Positions 38,411-57,546 are shown, counted from the stretch's first letter. The stretch: DNA of 64,000 nt from Nissolia schottii (GCA_003254905.1 QANU01104974.1:257088-321087), one strand, 5' to 3'. Program-made: numbers and translations. Notes: generated by a model not told the origin, from the sequence alone.

Positions 38411-41308
38411 TGTAGAAGAGAACCCCTCAAAGAGGAGTCTTTTTTTAGCCAAAAAGGTTGTTCGATTTTGTGTTGAATGGTTCTTCCCACTCCTTTAGTT
38501 TAGTCCCTTGGAGGGACACAAAGGTAAATGTCACACAGAATGCGGGGAGAGAGAGAAAGTCATTTATTTATGGTACAAATTTATAATGTGATTGTGAACT
38601 GGAGGGGGATGCAAGTTGCAATTAAAAGAAGAAGAAAATAAAAAATAAAAATAAAATCTAGGACAAACAAATAAAATATGGATTGAGGAGTTTGAGGATT
38701 ATAGCCGTGGCTATGGTTATGCACTTGTGCTTCAACAAGAGCCGCACGTTTGTGTTTTCTCTCTGTCTCTTAGGTTCTCAGGTTTCTCTGACACACTGTA
38801 CCACTTTCGTCTCAAGTGTGAAGGAAATTAAAATCTTGTGGCTATGACAAAAGGGTTTCAATTTTGAAGGGAGAAGAAAGGGTTCATGTGTGGGATGTGG
38901 CATTAGTACATAATACGTTATATAGAGAGGGTGAAGGGTGCAATTTGGTCACGTTGAGTTAATGAAAATGTAATAAAAAACGCAATAATTAACATGGTTC
39001 AGCTTAAAGGCTAGGCTTAGGGAGAGAATATATCAAATATACCAATTTGGCCATGTTGTTGCGAGTGTTAGAGACTGTGCCGTGTTCACTTTTGATTTCC
39101 ACATTCTTGTGTTGGCGTTTGGGGTGTCCCAAGTGGGTGGAGGAATTTATTCAGTTGAGTTTATGGAGGTGGTGGTGCTCGGAAGTGGAAGTTCCTATTT
39201 TCTTGCCTATGCTTTGTTATGGCACTAAGTGAAACCTAATTGGTTGATGATGTATCGCAATAACTAACCTAATTTCCATTTGTGACTTAGGTTTTATATG
39301 ATGATATAATGAAGGGGAAAATTTATTCCACGTTCCCATAAATAGTACTAGTACCAACCACACTACCACTTAGGAATATGCTAATTTATACTAATATTTT
39401 ATCACAATTTATAGTGAGGTTTCATCATTGATGTATATATTTTTTATTTTAAAAAGTGAAAAATGATAAATATATGCGTTAGCAGTAGACTACCATGATT
39501 AAAATGCCATGCTCTATATGAAATTAAGCAACTATTACATAATTTTTTTTTATTAAAACTATTACATAAATATATCTACATTTATTATACTATTGACCGA
39601 TTTAGTGTGTGGATGTGGGTGTTTCATATTCTAAAATTTGCTCAGCAACTTTAACACTAAGAATTAATTAAATTATCTAATTATAAGAGATAATTATACT
39701 AATTGATTTTTTTATCGATTTATTGCGTGGATGTATGGCTGGAAGTGAATCGAGATTAGTCGAGCTCATGACCTGACTCAATAAAATTGAGCTTAGCTCA
39801 AACGTGACTTGACGAGTCAAATTTTTAGACTCAAGCTCGGCTCAATAAAAGCCCACGAGCTGGCAAGAGCTTGTGAGCCAACTCGAGTAAAATACAAATT
39901 GTGTATTTTAGGCTCAATAAGCTAAGCTATTCAACTATTAATATATATCTTATTTACAACATAATTTATATATAAAATACACACATAACACTATTGTTAA
40001 CTTATGAGCTATTGAGTCTAGAAATGCACATGGATCAAGATGAGTTGGTTTAAATAGAACCAGAACCCAACCAAAATTTATGATCAAGCATTTTTTTTTG
40101 CTTAAACCCAATTAAGTAATGATGACTTGACTAATGATTGAGTCAAACTAAGCCAACTCGATGTTTAAATAGCATATGGAGATTTGACATTTGACATTTT
40201 GTATAGTAAAATTATAAAATCTTAGATATAAAATACTAATTTTGATAGATATTTTACCATACATATTTGAAAACAAATTCTATCAATACAAAATAATATA
40301 ATATTGCGTAAAATATATAAATTGAAGTGCAAAAAACTTATAACTTATCATTATTTCTTAAAATACATAACTTTTAAAGAAATAATTGACTTTGATAAGG
40401 ATTGTGTCAACTCGAAGCAAGGCCTAAATCCAACTTAAAAATAATAAATCAAAATTAATTACTCAAACTCGACCAAATAAACTTTAAGCTTGACCAAGTT
40501 ATTATGTCGTATTAGATACCCCTAATTGGAGCTGAATGTTACAAAATTCAAGTTTGCATCATTTAAAAAAAGAGTCATGCTACACGTACACCAAAAAATA
40601 TACACCATACATACACCCTATACTTATACACATAAAGTTTGTGTTTTAATGCATGTAATGTTTGTGCACTTAATTAAGTATAATTGGGAATATCATCTAT
40701 AAGTTTGTAATGTTTGTGCACTCATGAGAATAAAGTTTGTGCATTATTAATGGTGTATGTAGGGGTGTATAAAATTGGGTGTACATGTAGCATTTTTGTT
40801 AAAAAAAATGACATCAACTTATGCGCCATTAACAAACCAATTAAAATTAACTCACTAATTAACTTAAGTTACTTCTAACCTTAAATACAAGTATAGCAAC
40901 TTTTAAAATTAGATGACCTTACCCATCCCAAACTCAAAAAAAAAAAAATCATCAAATGATCTAAGCAATAAGAATTAGATCATTTAATTCATACTTGGAG
41001 TCTAGAGTTATTCATCCTTGAACTCTACCATGAAAACATGCACATAGCAAAGTTTTGATTTAAAATACAGTGATTCAGTCGGTTTCTATTATTGAATGAG
41101 ATCGCATTGAAAGATAAATTCCATTTTATTCTAAGAGTTATCGCCCTAACTGCATAACATCTACAATTAACATTATAAAAAAACAAAAAAACTAAGCGGC
41201 AAGTTGGGCGACATATCAAACGCCGAAAGACAATTAACCTCGGATTTCCATAATCTCTCTCAAACCATACTTACTTAGATCAGATTCTCTTTCTCTCTCT
41301 TTGCAGCA
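38411..41308. other. Divergent intergenic region between FAD7 and the SelT-like gene
   Basis: Holds the FAD7 leader and promoter side (38411 to about 38900), then AT-rich sequence with degenerate CGAGCTC/GACTCAA repeats near 39740-39910 and the 227-bp MITE at 40572-40798. No further gene is seen. Confidence 0.5.
40572..40798. mobile_element. 227-bp Mutator-like MITE with 9-bp target duplication
   Basis: Flanked by exact 9-bp direct repeats TTAAAAAAA at 40563-40571 and 40799-40807. The ends are GAGTCATGCTACACGTACAC and, reversed on the right, CAAAAATGCTACATGTACAC. It has the same length as, and opposite orientation to, the copy at 21403-21629. It is non-coding. Confidence 0.85.
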
Positions 41309-43884
41309 ATGGATCGAACTCAAATTCTTCTTGTTGGGTTACCAATCTTCCTCTTCTTCTCTGACATTTTCAACCTCTTTGCCCCTCCTCCACCCCCTTC
41401 CAAACCAACCACCACCGCCCATCACCACCACCCTCCAATCCACCCCAACCCTCAACCTCACCAACCCCCCGATTTCCCTACCCAGGTTTTTTATTTTGTA
41501 GTTATTTTATTATTTTTACATTTTCTGATTTTATTTTTTGGTTGATATGTTCGTTTCAATGCAGAAGCAGAGCGGTATTGGCCCAATTGGGGTTGGCAAC
41601 ACTGTCAACATTGACTTCTGTACTTCCTGTTCTTACAAGTTTGTCCAATTTCTTGCTGTTACAATTTTTTTGATCTAGTAGTTTATATACATGACAATAC
41701 AAGGGTCCTTTTGGAGTAATGTTATGTGGATTTATTTTGCTTTTGTGATCAATTCTTGGTTGAAAATTGAATTATTGAATAACTAGAAATGTAAATGAAA
41801 ACGCAAAATCAGATGGTTGAAAATGTTAAGTGTGTGTGTGCCACTGTGGCTGCTAAAATTTAATAAAGTCGTGCAGATCTTGATGGTATCTAGTGTTAAT
41901 TATTTTTTGAATAACTATACCTATTGGGCAATTGTATCTCCCTGAGTTTGATTTTGGTTTATTTAGTCAGTTGCTTTTTGTACAATTAGATGTAAAAGCA
42001 TGTCTCCATTTAAAATCTTTGAACTATATTCACCAACGTAAGGTTGTTCAAAGTGGTAGGTGTCCCATCCCCTTATCCAGAGGTCTTGGGTTTGAGCTTG
42101 GGGGAAAAAATCCTCTCTAGGATACCCTTACCCTTCAGGGACCTTAGTCAGGTCAGACCGGATAAGACGTGTCCGAATGCTGTTGGTTCCATCAAGACCC
42201 TAAAAATCTATAACTTTTTTCATTTGGGGGGCATTGTATTTGTACCTGCTGGTAAATCGCCAACTCCTCCAGAAGTCTTGTTTAAAATTTTGATTTTTGA
42301 TTCTCTAAGGTTATATTGGTGCTAAAATGTAATATTTATCTTTCCATAACAGTGTGAGAATTAAACTATTGTTGTAAATTTTCACAAAGTCAACTAAACT
42401 TTATAAAGCTCTGCCTATAATGTGCTTTGTTGAAAATCTTTTCATAGTCAATCCCAAAAGTGGGTAAAAGAGGAGAGTAGTTGTGTTAGGTCATCGATAG
42501 CCAGCGTAATGCTAGATCAACTATGGTTTAGTGCTAATGCTAGATCATTTCCCGAAAGCAACGTGCTGTATGGCTCAAGTGCAATGTCAAATGAGCAACA
42601 GCCATTGTATCGAAGCAAACATGGTCCATGACAAGATACTATGACATCATCTGATCTATGTTGCCGACCCACATAGCGGATAAGGCTTATTTATTCTATT
42701 TGTGTCTAAACTTTGTATGTTTTAGCTGAACTTAATAATCAAGTGTTTTTGGAGCTGCATTCATCCCTAATTTGTTTCGTTTGTGGAATCCACGATTTTT
42801 AAAGAACAAAACTTAGTGTATCCCGTGTAATATTCATTGCCTTTCTTGCAGGGGGACTGCAGTAACGGTTAAAAACATGCTGGAATCTGCATTCCCTGGG
42901 GTTAATGTTGTTCTGGCTAACTATCCGCCTGCACTTCCAAAGCGCATTCTCAGCAAAATAGTACCGGTGGCGCAATTAGGAATTATTGGAATTATAGCAG
43001 CTGGCGAACAGATATTCCCAAGGCTGGGAATGGCTCCACCGCCGTGGTACTATTCGTTGCGTGCCAATAGGTTTGGAAGTATGGCAAGCACATGGCTTCT
43101 CGGAAACTTCCTTCAATCGTTCCTACAGAGTTCTGGTGCTTTTGAAGTATACTGCAATGGTGAATTGGTAAGTCCTTGGTTATGATTAGTTCTGGCATTT
43201 AATAATTGCTTATTTAAGCATGTTTGGAATAGTTCTTTTTTAAGAAAATAATCGCTTTCTGTTTCCAAACTTGTCTCAAAAAACTTTTGATTAAAAGTTA
43301 TTTTACACCCAAAGAAAGCTAATCCAATGTGTACAAGTATAACTTCTAATATGGAATTATGGAAGCAGTTAGTGGCATAGCATATTGCATTTGTGTATAC
43401 GTTTGACATTTGATATTATGGAATGTCGAAATAAATGTCGAAATTTTTATTTGACCGATATCGACTACAACATTCTGTTCGGGAATGGGGGGATACTCTA
43501 TCTAAGGGTTTATTTGGTTTCTATTTTTATTTGCTGTTTTTATTTCCAGTGTTTCCTGTTTTTCAGGATTTTGTGAAGGAAACAGTGAAAATAATAAATG
43601 AAAAGATGAAATAGGATTTACTAATTTTCACTATTTCATTCGCAAAAATTTGAAAAAAATAAACAGATTGGAAATAGGAAATGGAAACAGAAGCCAAACA
43701 GACTCTAAACATCCATGTTGGTATACTTTTCCTTGCTCCGTGCTGATCTTCATTCCTTTGGACATTGTAGGTTTTTTCCAAGCTGAAGGAGAACAGATTC
43801 CCTGGTGAAATTGAGCTGAGGGAACTTGTCGGCAAAAGATTAGCGAATACACGATATGCCAATGGCTTCGAAGGTGGTATCTAA
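41309..43884 (+). CDS. SELT: Selenoprotein T-like thioredoxin-fold protein (four exons)
   Basis: Exons 41309-41485, 41565-41638, 42852-43167 and 43771-43884 join in frame (177, 74, 316 and 114 bp) to 226 residues. Introns are GT-AG; intron 2 is 1.2 kb. The N-terminus MDRTQILLVGLPIFLFFSDI is a signal peptide or anchor, followed by a Pro/His-rich linker (about 26-59). The SelT core has the redox motif CTSC at residues 78-81, where animal SelT has Cys-x-x-Sec; the plant form uses cysteine. Conserved pieces are NMLESAFPGVNV, a hydrophobic helix QLGIIGIIAAG, and FSKLKENRFPGEIELRELV near the C-terminus. In animals SelT is an ER membrane oxidoreductase; location and role in plants are inferred. The start codon is the first in frame and the length matches family members. 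Confidence 0.92.
42035..42215 (+). mobile_element. Possible tRNA-derived SINE fragment in SelT-like intron 2
   Basis: GGTTGTTCAAAGTGGTAGG resembles a polymerase III A box, and GGGTTTGAGCTTGGGGG, about 40 bases on, resembles a B box (GGTTCGANNCC). A GC-richer body follows that contrasts with the AT-rich intron. Neither end nor a target duplication is clear. Confidence 0.35.
43502..43706. mobile_element. MITE-like inverted-repeat element in SelT-like intron 3
   Basis: The left end TTTATTTGGTTTCTATTTTT and the reversed right end GTCTGTTTGGCTTCTGTTTC match over about 30 bases with mismatches. It is non-coding. The ends suggest the hAT class, without a proven duplication. Confidence 0.45.
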
Positions 43885-45398
43885 CCCTAGGACCATCGGA
43901 TAGCAGATTTTCCATGCACCAAATGCTGATTGGATGTTAGGTTCAACAAAGATACCGGACACAGATTGAAGCATACGAACTGAATGCTGTAGAGATCAGA
44001 TTTTTATTTAGTGTTTTTGTAATCTGTTATGTACACTGCCAAGCAAAGATTGATTGAGAGAGCATTAGTTTTACTTAGTTTTTCTCTCAATTCCTCACTT
44101 TTGAACCCCCTCTCTTTCTATCTAATGATAAAGTTGGATTAAAAACTAGTTTAAGGTTTATGAAGACTGCAGATATATGCACTATTCCACCTCTGGCTAA
44201 CAAGAACAAACTGAACAGGCGGGTTTAGTTTAGAAGGAGGACTTTGTCAAATGAGGTTTGCTTGAGTTTAAATGGAACCACTTAAAAGAATACCCAAAGG
44301 AAAGGTTTGCATTAGTAATATCATTTGTTTTTTTGAGGAGAGCTAAACATAAGTTTCTAAGTGCTCGTGTGTCAGGAGATTTTTCTTGTCTTTGATTGAG
44401 GTGCCATCTCTTTACCCTAAATTTCCTTAAAATGTAAAGGAAAAAAGTTATAGTAAGATCTTTGAGATGGAGTTGCTTGTCAAGTGTATGAAATTTATTG
44501 AAGTATTGGATTTGTGCAATTGTTGTTGCTCTTGAACACGTATAATGTTTTTGCACAAGCTTTGTATTTAATATTAAATACTTTGTTAAGGGATGAAGCT
44601 CATGTTAAAAATGTGTCAATCTCTAAATAATATTTTTATGTGCTAATTATTGAATGGAATAGCTAAGACAAACAATCAAAAAAACAAATTAAGAAACCCA
44701 AAGGGGAACAAAAGAAACATTGTTTTCAGAGTTGTGTTCAACACAGAGACTAATCCAATGCTGATTTTGTAAACAGGTCCAATGGAGGAAAACCCACCTG
44801 ATTCTGGTACCAGCAAAGTGTTAATACCAAATTGTGATCACTTAATTAAAAGTCCTAAATCGTGGTAATTTTTATTAAATTGCCTTTTTCATTGGCATTT
44901 ATGAGAGAGAGAGAAAATGACACATCACATGGTTCACATTGCACCCTCCAATTACACTGCTCGGCGCTCGCGCATGGGATTATACTAAATCCCCGAAAAA
45001 ATGGTAATTTAAAAGATTGTCCAGTTGCATGTTCGCCATAAAAAAAAAAATGACTCGTGGTACTAAATCACTTGCACCCACACCACTCGCGGACTCACAA
45101 ATTCTTTATTTTATTCTATAAAATCGTCATATTTGATGGCGATTAATAAGAAATTAACACAATATTATAATTTATAGAAAAACGCCACAATATTGAATTT
45201 TGTTTCCCCACGTCTAGGCGTTTTAGCCTCAGGACTCAAAAGAAATGGAAATCAAGTTGGAGGGAGGAAAGTAGTTTCCACGTCACGAGTTTGGAGTTTG
45301 GCTTTGTTCATTGTGTCTTCAGAACTTGCTTTGCTTTGTTGATATGGTATGGAACCTCCGTTTATTATCACTTTAATAATTTAAAGTAGGGCCGAGCA
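43885..45398. other. Intergenic stretch upstream of tRNA-Ala
   Basis: Contains the SelT-like 3' UTR. The rest is AT-rich with no recognised gene. Confidence 0.5.
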
Positions 45399-45471
45399 GG
45401 GGATGTAGCTCAGATGGTAGAGCGCTCGCTTAGCATGCGAGAGGTACGGGGATCGATACCCCGCATCTCCA
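45399..45471 (+). tRNA. tRNA-Ala, anticodon AGC
   Basis: A 73-nt cloverleaf without intron. Acceptor stem GGGGATG pairs with CATCTCC (one G-T pair) and the discriminator is A. The anticodon loop TTAGCAT carries AGC (Ala). The D arm/A box TAGCTCAGATGG and the T arm/B box region GGGGATCGATACCCC are intact. CCA is not encoded, as expected for a nuclear gene. A TTTT about two bases after the end is the polymerase III stop. Confidence 0.97.
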
Positions 45472-47199
45472 TATTTTGCAAAATAGTTTCACAGTTTCCA
45501 ACAATTTTTGGGATCAATAACGTTTGAGTCAAACGGGCTGGAATACTTTATGAAAAGGTTCCTACTGTGTTAAACTCGTTGGCCCAATAAAAGAAGTTCA
45601 TTATACTTTATTTTATTTCTCTTGATAAACCCCATTGTTACTTTTGCTGGTAATTTTTGGTTCATGGTTTATGAGAAATAGTTTTTTAATATATCAATCT
45701 TAATGTATCTTTTTGAATAAGAATATTTTATAAATTTTAATTAATTTAATCATAAGTTTACGTATAACCTCATGGTACTCAATTTAATAACAACAAGAGT
45801 GCAATCGAGTGGAGTAACTCTTACTTCTTCAATCAAAGATAACGAATTCAAGTTTTTTAAAAATAAAAAATCTCTCATTAAAAAAACCATATTCCTATAA
45901 GATGACTTACAATTGAGTTGCACCAAATTAATCAAGTTTCCAATAATTAGATTTAAATACTAGTTGATGACAGATCCACGAAACATTTAGGTTATAGGGA
46001 CAAGATTACATGAGGATAATAAAAATGTTCGTGCTTATATTTTATATAAAAATTATATGTTAATAAAAATGACAAAAAAATAGTTTATAATTATAATCTT
46101 TTCATGGGTCACGTTATCTTAAAATTTGTGGTGTAGGCCAACAATAATCAATTGGACTCTTTTCATGAGATGGCGCTTCCTCGAAATTAATGGTGAACAA
46201 ATGTGTTTTTTTGGGGTTGGACAGCACTAAAATTGTACGAATGAATGAGAATTAAAAAAAAAAGATGGGTTGTGAGAGAAAAAAAGGTTCAAACAATGAA
46301 AAATTATAATGTAGTCATAGGGGATGTACTTCAAACACATAATAAATGACATTTCAGTCTCTCAAGATTGAGGATCCACACTTAAAGCTGAAATGTCATT
46401 TATTATTACACAATTTAAAGCATACATAATATAATGCTTTAGGAAGTACAGACACTTTGTGAGACTGTCGTGTCCTCATGTCCGACATACCGCAAACATC
46501 GACACACGAAAACACTCGTCCGACATACGTGTCGCACATGTTAACAAAAAATTCATGATTAGCCGTGTTTGTGTCATGTCCAAATAAAAAATATTTTAAA
46601 TACTAAATAATTTATAATAATATGGACTCTAAAAAATTAACAAGTATTAGCCCATGATATCTTGAATATTCCATATATTTTGAAATGAGTTTAGAAAATA
46701 TTAAAAATTATTAGTTTGATATCAATCAATGAAAATATTAAGAATTTATTATAAATATTTAATTTTATACTTATATATCGTGCCCATATTTTGTTAAATT
46801 TTGAAATTAGTATGTCATCGTATCACGTGTGTGTCGTGTTCCATATCTATGTCAACGTCAGTGTTAACGTTTCATCATCACACAAGATCTTAAAAAAAAT
46901 ATAAAATAAACATTTGACAACAAGTAATGTAATAAAATAAAAAAACAATGGATATAAGAAAGTTATGTAAGGTAGGTTCATCTGTGTTAGGGGTGAGAAG
47001 ATTTAAAATTTATTTTTAGAAGAACATGTTATTAAAGCATAATATTTATGTAGTATAATGAGCACATTAAAAATTAAAAAATAAGTTAATGCCTTTTAAT
47101 ATTTTTGTTTACATGGTGTGTGGGCAAATTTGATCAAATAACAGGGGCAAGATTATTCATATACTTATATATTGAATAAAAAATCTTTAACAAATACAA
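45472..47199. other. Intergenic stretch downstream of tRNA-Ala
   Basis: No gene is seen. A possible degraded SINE lies near 45795-45880, with a box-B-like AACGAATTCAAG. There is a perfect 17-bp inverted repeat at 46341-46404, and a GTGTCGTG/CGACAC-rich repeat stretch spans about 46455-46880. Confidence 0.4.
46341..46404. repeat. Perfect 17-bp inverted repeat with 30-base loop
   Basis: AATAAATGACATTTCAG at 46341-46357 pairs exactly with CTGAAATGTCATTTATT at 46388-46404. It may be a small hairpin or a MITE end; it is not followed by a clear gene. Confidence 0.6.
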
Positions 47200-48977
47200 A
47201 AAGAATTTAAGTTACTTATGTTCATGACAAGTTGTTGTAAAACTTCCTCTTAAATTCCTATTTGAAATTCTAGGCAATGTGTCTAATGGCAAAAAACATG
47301 GAATGCTGACCATTGATGATCGATACTCCTCATTACTACTAATATTGACTAGTGGTGATCGAAAATAATGGCAACTTCTCATGTGGTCACTATATTTCTG
47401 CGTAGATTATCGAGGATAAAAAAAAAAAAACATCATCTACCTCACCCTCGATGACGGCAAATAAGGTTGTCAAATTCAAGAGTATAAGTAAATTTGTGGA
47501 ACCTCAGCAAACTCGAATCTTAAACTTGTAAGAGTTTACATCGTAAAAAAATATGTTATAAGCAATATAATTAGAAACTAAACATGATTAAAACTTTTAT
47601 TTATAGTTGAAATTGAATAATGCTAACTTTAAATTAAATTAATGAAAGAAATCATAACATACATCTTAATGCATGACACTTAGTTGTTATGTTATACTTT
47701 ATTCTAAATGTGTATTATTTTATAATTCGATAAAACATAACTCAATTATAATAGTTATATGAAATTAGTTAAATAAACTCAATAAATATTGTTTAACATA
47801 AACAAAATTAGGTAACTATTTAACAAAGTTACAAATTTTGTACATTTTGAGGTAAACTCTTAAATTCGTAGGTAGATTTCAACTCATAAACTCGCTAGTA
47901 AAATCGAGAGTTTAGTTAAACTCGTACAAGTTTTACAGAAAAGAGCTTACATAAGTGTTAACTCATTTTGCGTTGTAAAATCGTAAACTCTTAATTTAAC
48001 TCGAGAATTTAACAACCATGACTGCAAAGGCAAGTGACAATATGTTTTGATTGTCATCTTGTGAACTTGCAATCAATAAAGTTCCTTTGTATTGTCCATA
48101 CAAATGGGTCCCATCAACCTCGATTATTGGCTTACAGTGTTTCAACGCTCTAATCATGAGGCCAAAAGTTCAAAACAATTAGTTGAATATTCTAAAGTTA
48201 GGCGCCAATTGACCATCATGGTAGGCCTCCACAGTTTTCCACTTGAGAACGTGAATCTGAATCAATGGCAGACAATGCAAGCAACCATTTAGGAAACTCT
48301 ACGTATGAGTCTTTCCAATTGTCGAAACCTCTTGCGATTATCTTTTGCTTTGCTGATCATGTTCTCCGATATGATGGTCAGAATCCATTAATGCTCTACA
48401 TCCTTGCATGCACACCTTTTATTTTCATACTTGGGTCAGATCTGCTCAATTTCATTAGCAATCAAGTCAAAATCCAACTTCAGATGGTCTTAAGAAATCG
48501 TTTGAGCTACGCAAGTGTGGGGACAATTGTACTTGGTGATTACCATATGCCTGTCTTTTTTTATCAAACTAATCCCTGACAAGCCACTGACACCCTCTGT
48601 CAAAACTTTTGCATTAGTAGTAATAAGTTGTTGGTTCTGACTCATGCACCTTATAATCAGTTGATCGCTTTTAAGGAGTAGCATTTAACTATGCATTTAA
48701 CTTGATCCATATTATCGAATTCCATTTCAAGAAATAATTCATCACCTACACTATAATTGCCCTTGTTTTCAAAGTGTCGAAACTCTGATGCAGACATGCC
48801 TTCATGATTTAGAGCATGCATGAAGGGTGGAGGATTGTACAGTTTAAGTTTGTCATTGGATGAGGATGTCTCATCATCTGCATTATCCAAAAGTGCATAT
48901 GCAATTTTAAAAGACTGACAAGATATTCCCACCGATTGAATAAATATTAAATACTTAACAGAAAGTAAACAAAGCAA
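47200..48977 (-). mobile_element. Broken Mutator-like (MuDR) transposase, split by another element
   Basis: On the minus strand, 48977-48657 encodes FRHFENKGNYSVGDELFLEM, the N-terminal MuDR domain start. Degraded sequence follows, then at about 48160-48026 CKPIIEVDGTHLYGQYKGTL, the first part of the MULE DDE domain with its first Asp in VDGTH, then SSQDDNQNILSLAFAV. The coding thread is cut by an insertion (47459-48017) and resumes as IEGEVDD, EVAIIFDHH and WSAFHVFC with stops, which correspond to the later MULE domain. No terminal inverted repeats were found. Several stops and shifts make it a fossil. Confidence 0.75.
47459..48017. mobile_element. hAT-like non-autonomous element inserted in the MULE
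   Basis: A 559-bp insert flanked by an imperfect 8-bp duplication, ATGACGGC (47451-47458) and ATGACTGC (48018-48025), which differ at one base. Both lie in the MULE coding thread between LAFAV and IEGE. The ends carry an inverted match GGTTGTCAAATTC / GGTTGTTAAATTC, though the left side has about six extra bases. An 8-bp duplication fits the hAT class. A short relative lies at 6505-6645. Confidence 0.65.
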
Positions 48978-49801
48978 TAATTTATAGGCACTAAAATAAT
49001 TTATATGTATTAAGATTTATAATGGTATAAATTATTTTTTAAAAATAATTAATGACTAATATGTATTTATGATACACAAGATACTACTACTCATAAAGAG
49101 ACAAATGAAAACCATATTTTATATTTTTTCTTTTCAGTTTATTATTATTATGATTATTATCATAATAATAATTTACACAACTGGGGAGAGCTTTCTTGTC
49201 AAATGTCAAACCCGAATATAGCATTTATAACAATAATGATTTCAAAAAATATGAATCTCTATTATGAAGACAGCAAAGAATATAGCATTTTACAAACAAA
49301 TGTGAAATTAGTCTCTTAAACATATAAAGAGTATTCCAAAGTTATATAATAAAGCATTAGTCCTGCAAGTTTATAATAGTAGTAATAGATACAACAACAA
49401 CAATAATAATAATAATAATCATTTTTAAAGAGTAACTTTATTAAATTACTTTTATTTAATTTTAATATAACAGTACTTAACATTTTAAAAAAGAAAAGGT
49501 AAATAAGGGGCATACAAATTTAATAATAAATGTTACTTAAAAAAATAAATTGAAAATTTGAGAAAAAAGAATTTGATTGAAATGGGGAATAATTTAGAAT
49601 GAAAAAAAAAAAAAACCCCCCAAGAATCCAGATTGATCCCAAAATAAATGACTCAGCCCAATAGTCAGATTGCTTCCCCCATGGTCTTGTCGCATGAAGC
49701 ATGATGTTCACGTTTATCTGATCGGTTCGAAAAGGAAAATTAACAAAGTCGATTGGATTGGGGAGAAGTTAACAATTAACAAATCTTTACAAGTTGAAGT
49801 T

Positions 49802-49869
49802 GAATAAAGGATCATAATGGAAAGTGGATAAATTGAGAATAAAGGATCATAATGGAAAGTGGATAAATT
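49802..49869. repeat. Tandem duplication, 35-base period
   Basis: GAATAAAGGATCATAATGGA and the next 13 bases occur at 49802 and again at 49837, identical. Confidence 0.85.
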
Positions 49870-49919
49870 GATTAGAAATATGGAAAAGGGATAATTTTTT
49901 TTTCTTTCTTTCTTCATTT

Positions 49920-50460
49920 GATCGATTCTTACATTAAAAATGGTAAGAAAAAAAAATAACCATAAAAAAATGATAAAAATTAACTCTCATACAATGAATT
50001 CATATTTTTCTTGGATGAAGGACTTCTATATTCAATTGGGAAGAGAACTTAATGAAATATATTTTTCTTTATTTGTTTGATTCTCACATTAAGTTGCAAA
50101 ATTAATTTTTATATAATGAATTTCATATTTTTTGAGGATGAGTAAATTGAATTCTATATTCAGTTGGGCAGAGAAGGTAATAGAGTATATTTTTTTTTAG
50201 TTGTTTGATGGAAAAAAAAAATCTTATATAATAATTATGTTTTTTATGAATGAATTCTATATTCAATTGGGAGAAAAGGTAACGCAATATATTTTGTTTA
50301 GATGTTTGATTCTCACATTAAATTAAAAAAATAATTCTTATATAATGAATTTCATATTTTTCAGATGAATAAATTTTATATTCAGTTGCAAAGAGGAGAT
50401 AATAAAATATATATTTTTTCTTTAGATGTTTGATTCTCACATTTAAATTGAAAAGAATTC
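49920..50460. repeat. About four units of a 115-125 base tandem repeat upstream of ACX4
   Basis: Recurring blocks are TATAATGAATTTCATATTTT (50111 and 50340 regions, diverged at 49988 and 50224), TTCTATATTCAATTGGG, and TTTGATTCTCACATTA (49922, 50079, 50306 and 50427 regions). The array ends about 360 bases before the ACX4 start codon. Confidence 0.7.
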
Positions 50461-50824
50461 TTACTCCTTGTCAGCTTATAGATTTGAACAACGCCCTACT
50501 CCTTGTCAGCATTGCTAGGCATAATTTGGACTGCAGCAGAATTTGGAAATATAGCATACTAACAACTTTATATTGGTGACGTGGAAGGGGGATAAGACAT
50601 TGGGTTGCGTGCCCTTCCCTCCCATTTCTCCCCATTCTTTTCCTTACATTGCATTTTCTCTTCCCTCTTCCATATATTATACTATATACTATATAACAAC
50701 AACAGAGCCGCCTTTCTGTTTTTCTTTTTTCTCCGATTCACCATTTTCTCTTTCGCCTTCGCATCCAAGTCCTAAACTTGTACCTCCCTTCCTCTCTCTC
50801 TCTCCCCCCCCTCTATCCACAACC

Positions 50825-57546
<6,722 letters not shown>

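Larger units (their letters stand above)
48978..50570. other. AT-rich region upstream of ACX4
   Basis: No gene. Two repeats are listed separately (49802-49869 and 49920-50460). Confidence 0.5.

Noticed and set aside
38082-38498. A 138-codon plus-strand open frame
   Set aside because: It is antisense to FAD7 exon 1, which has clear protein identity.
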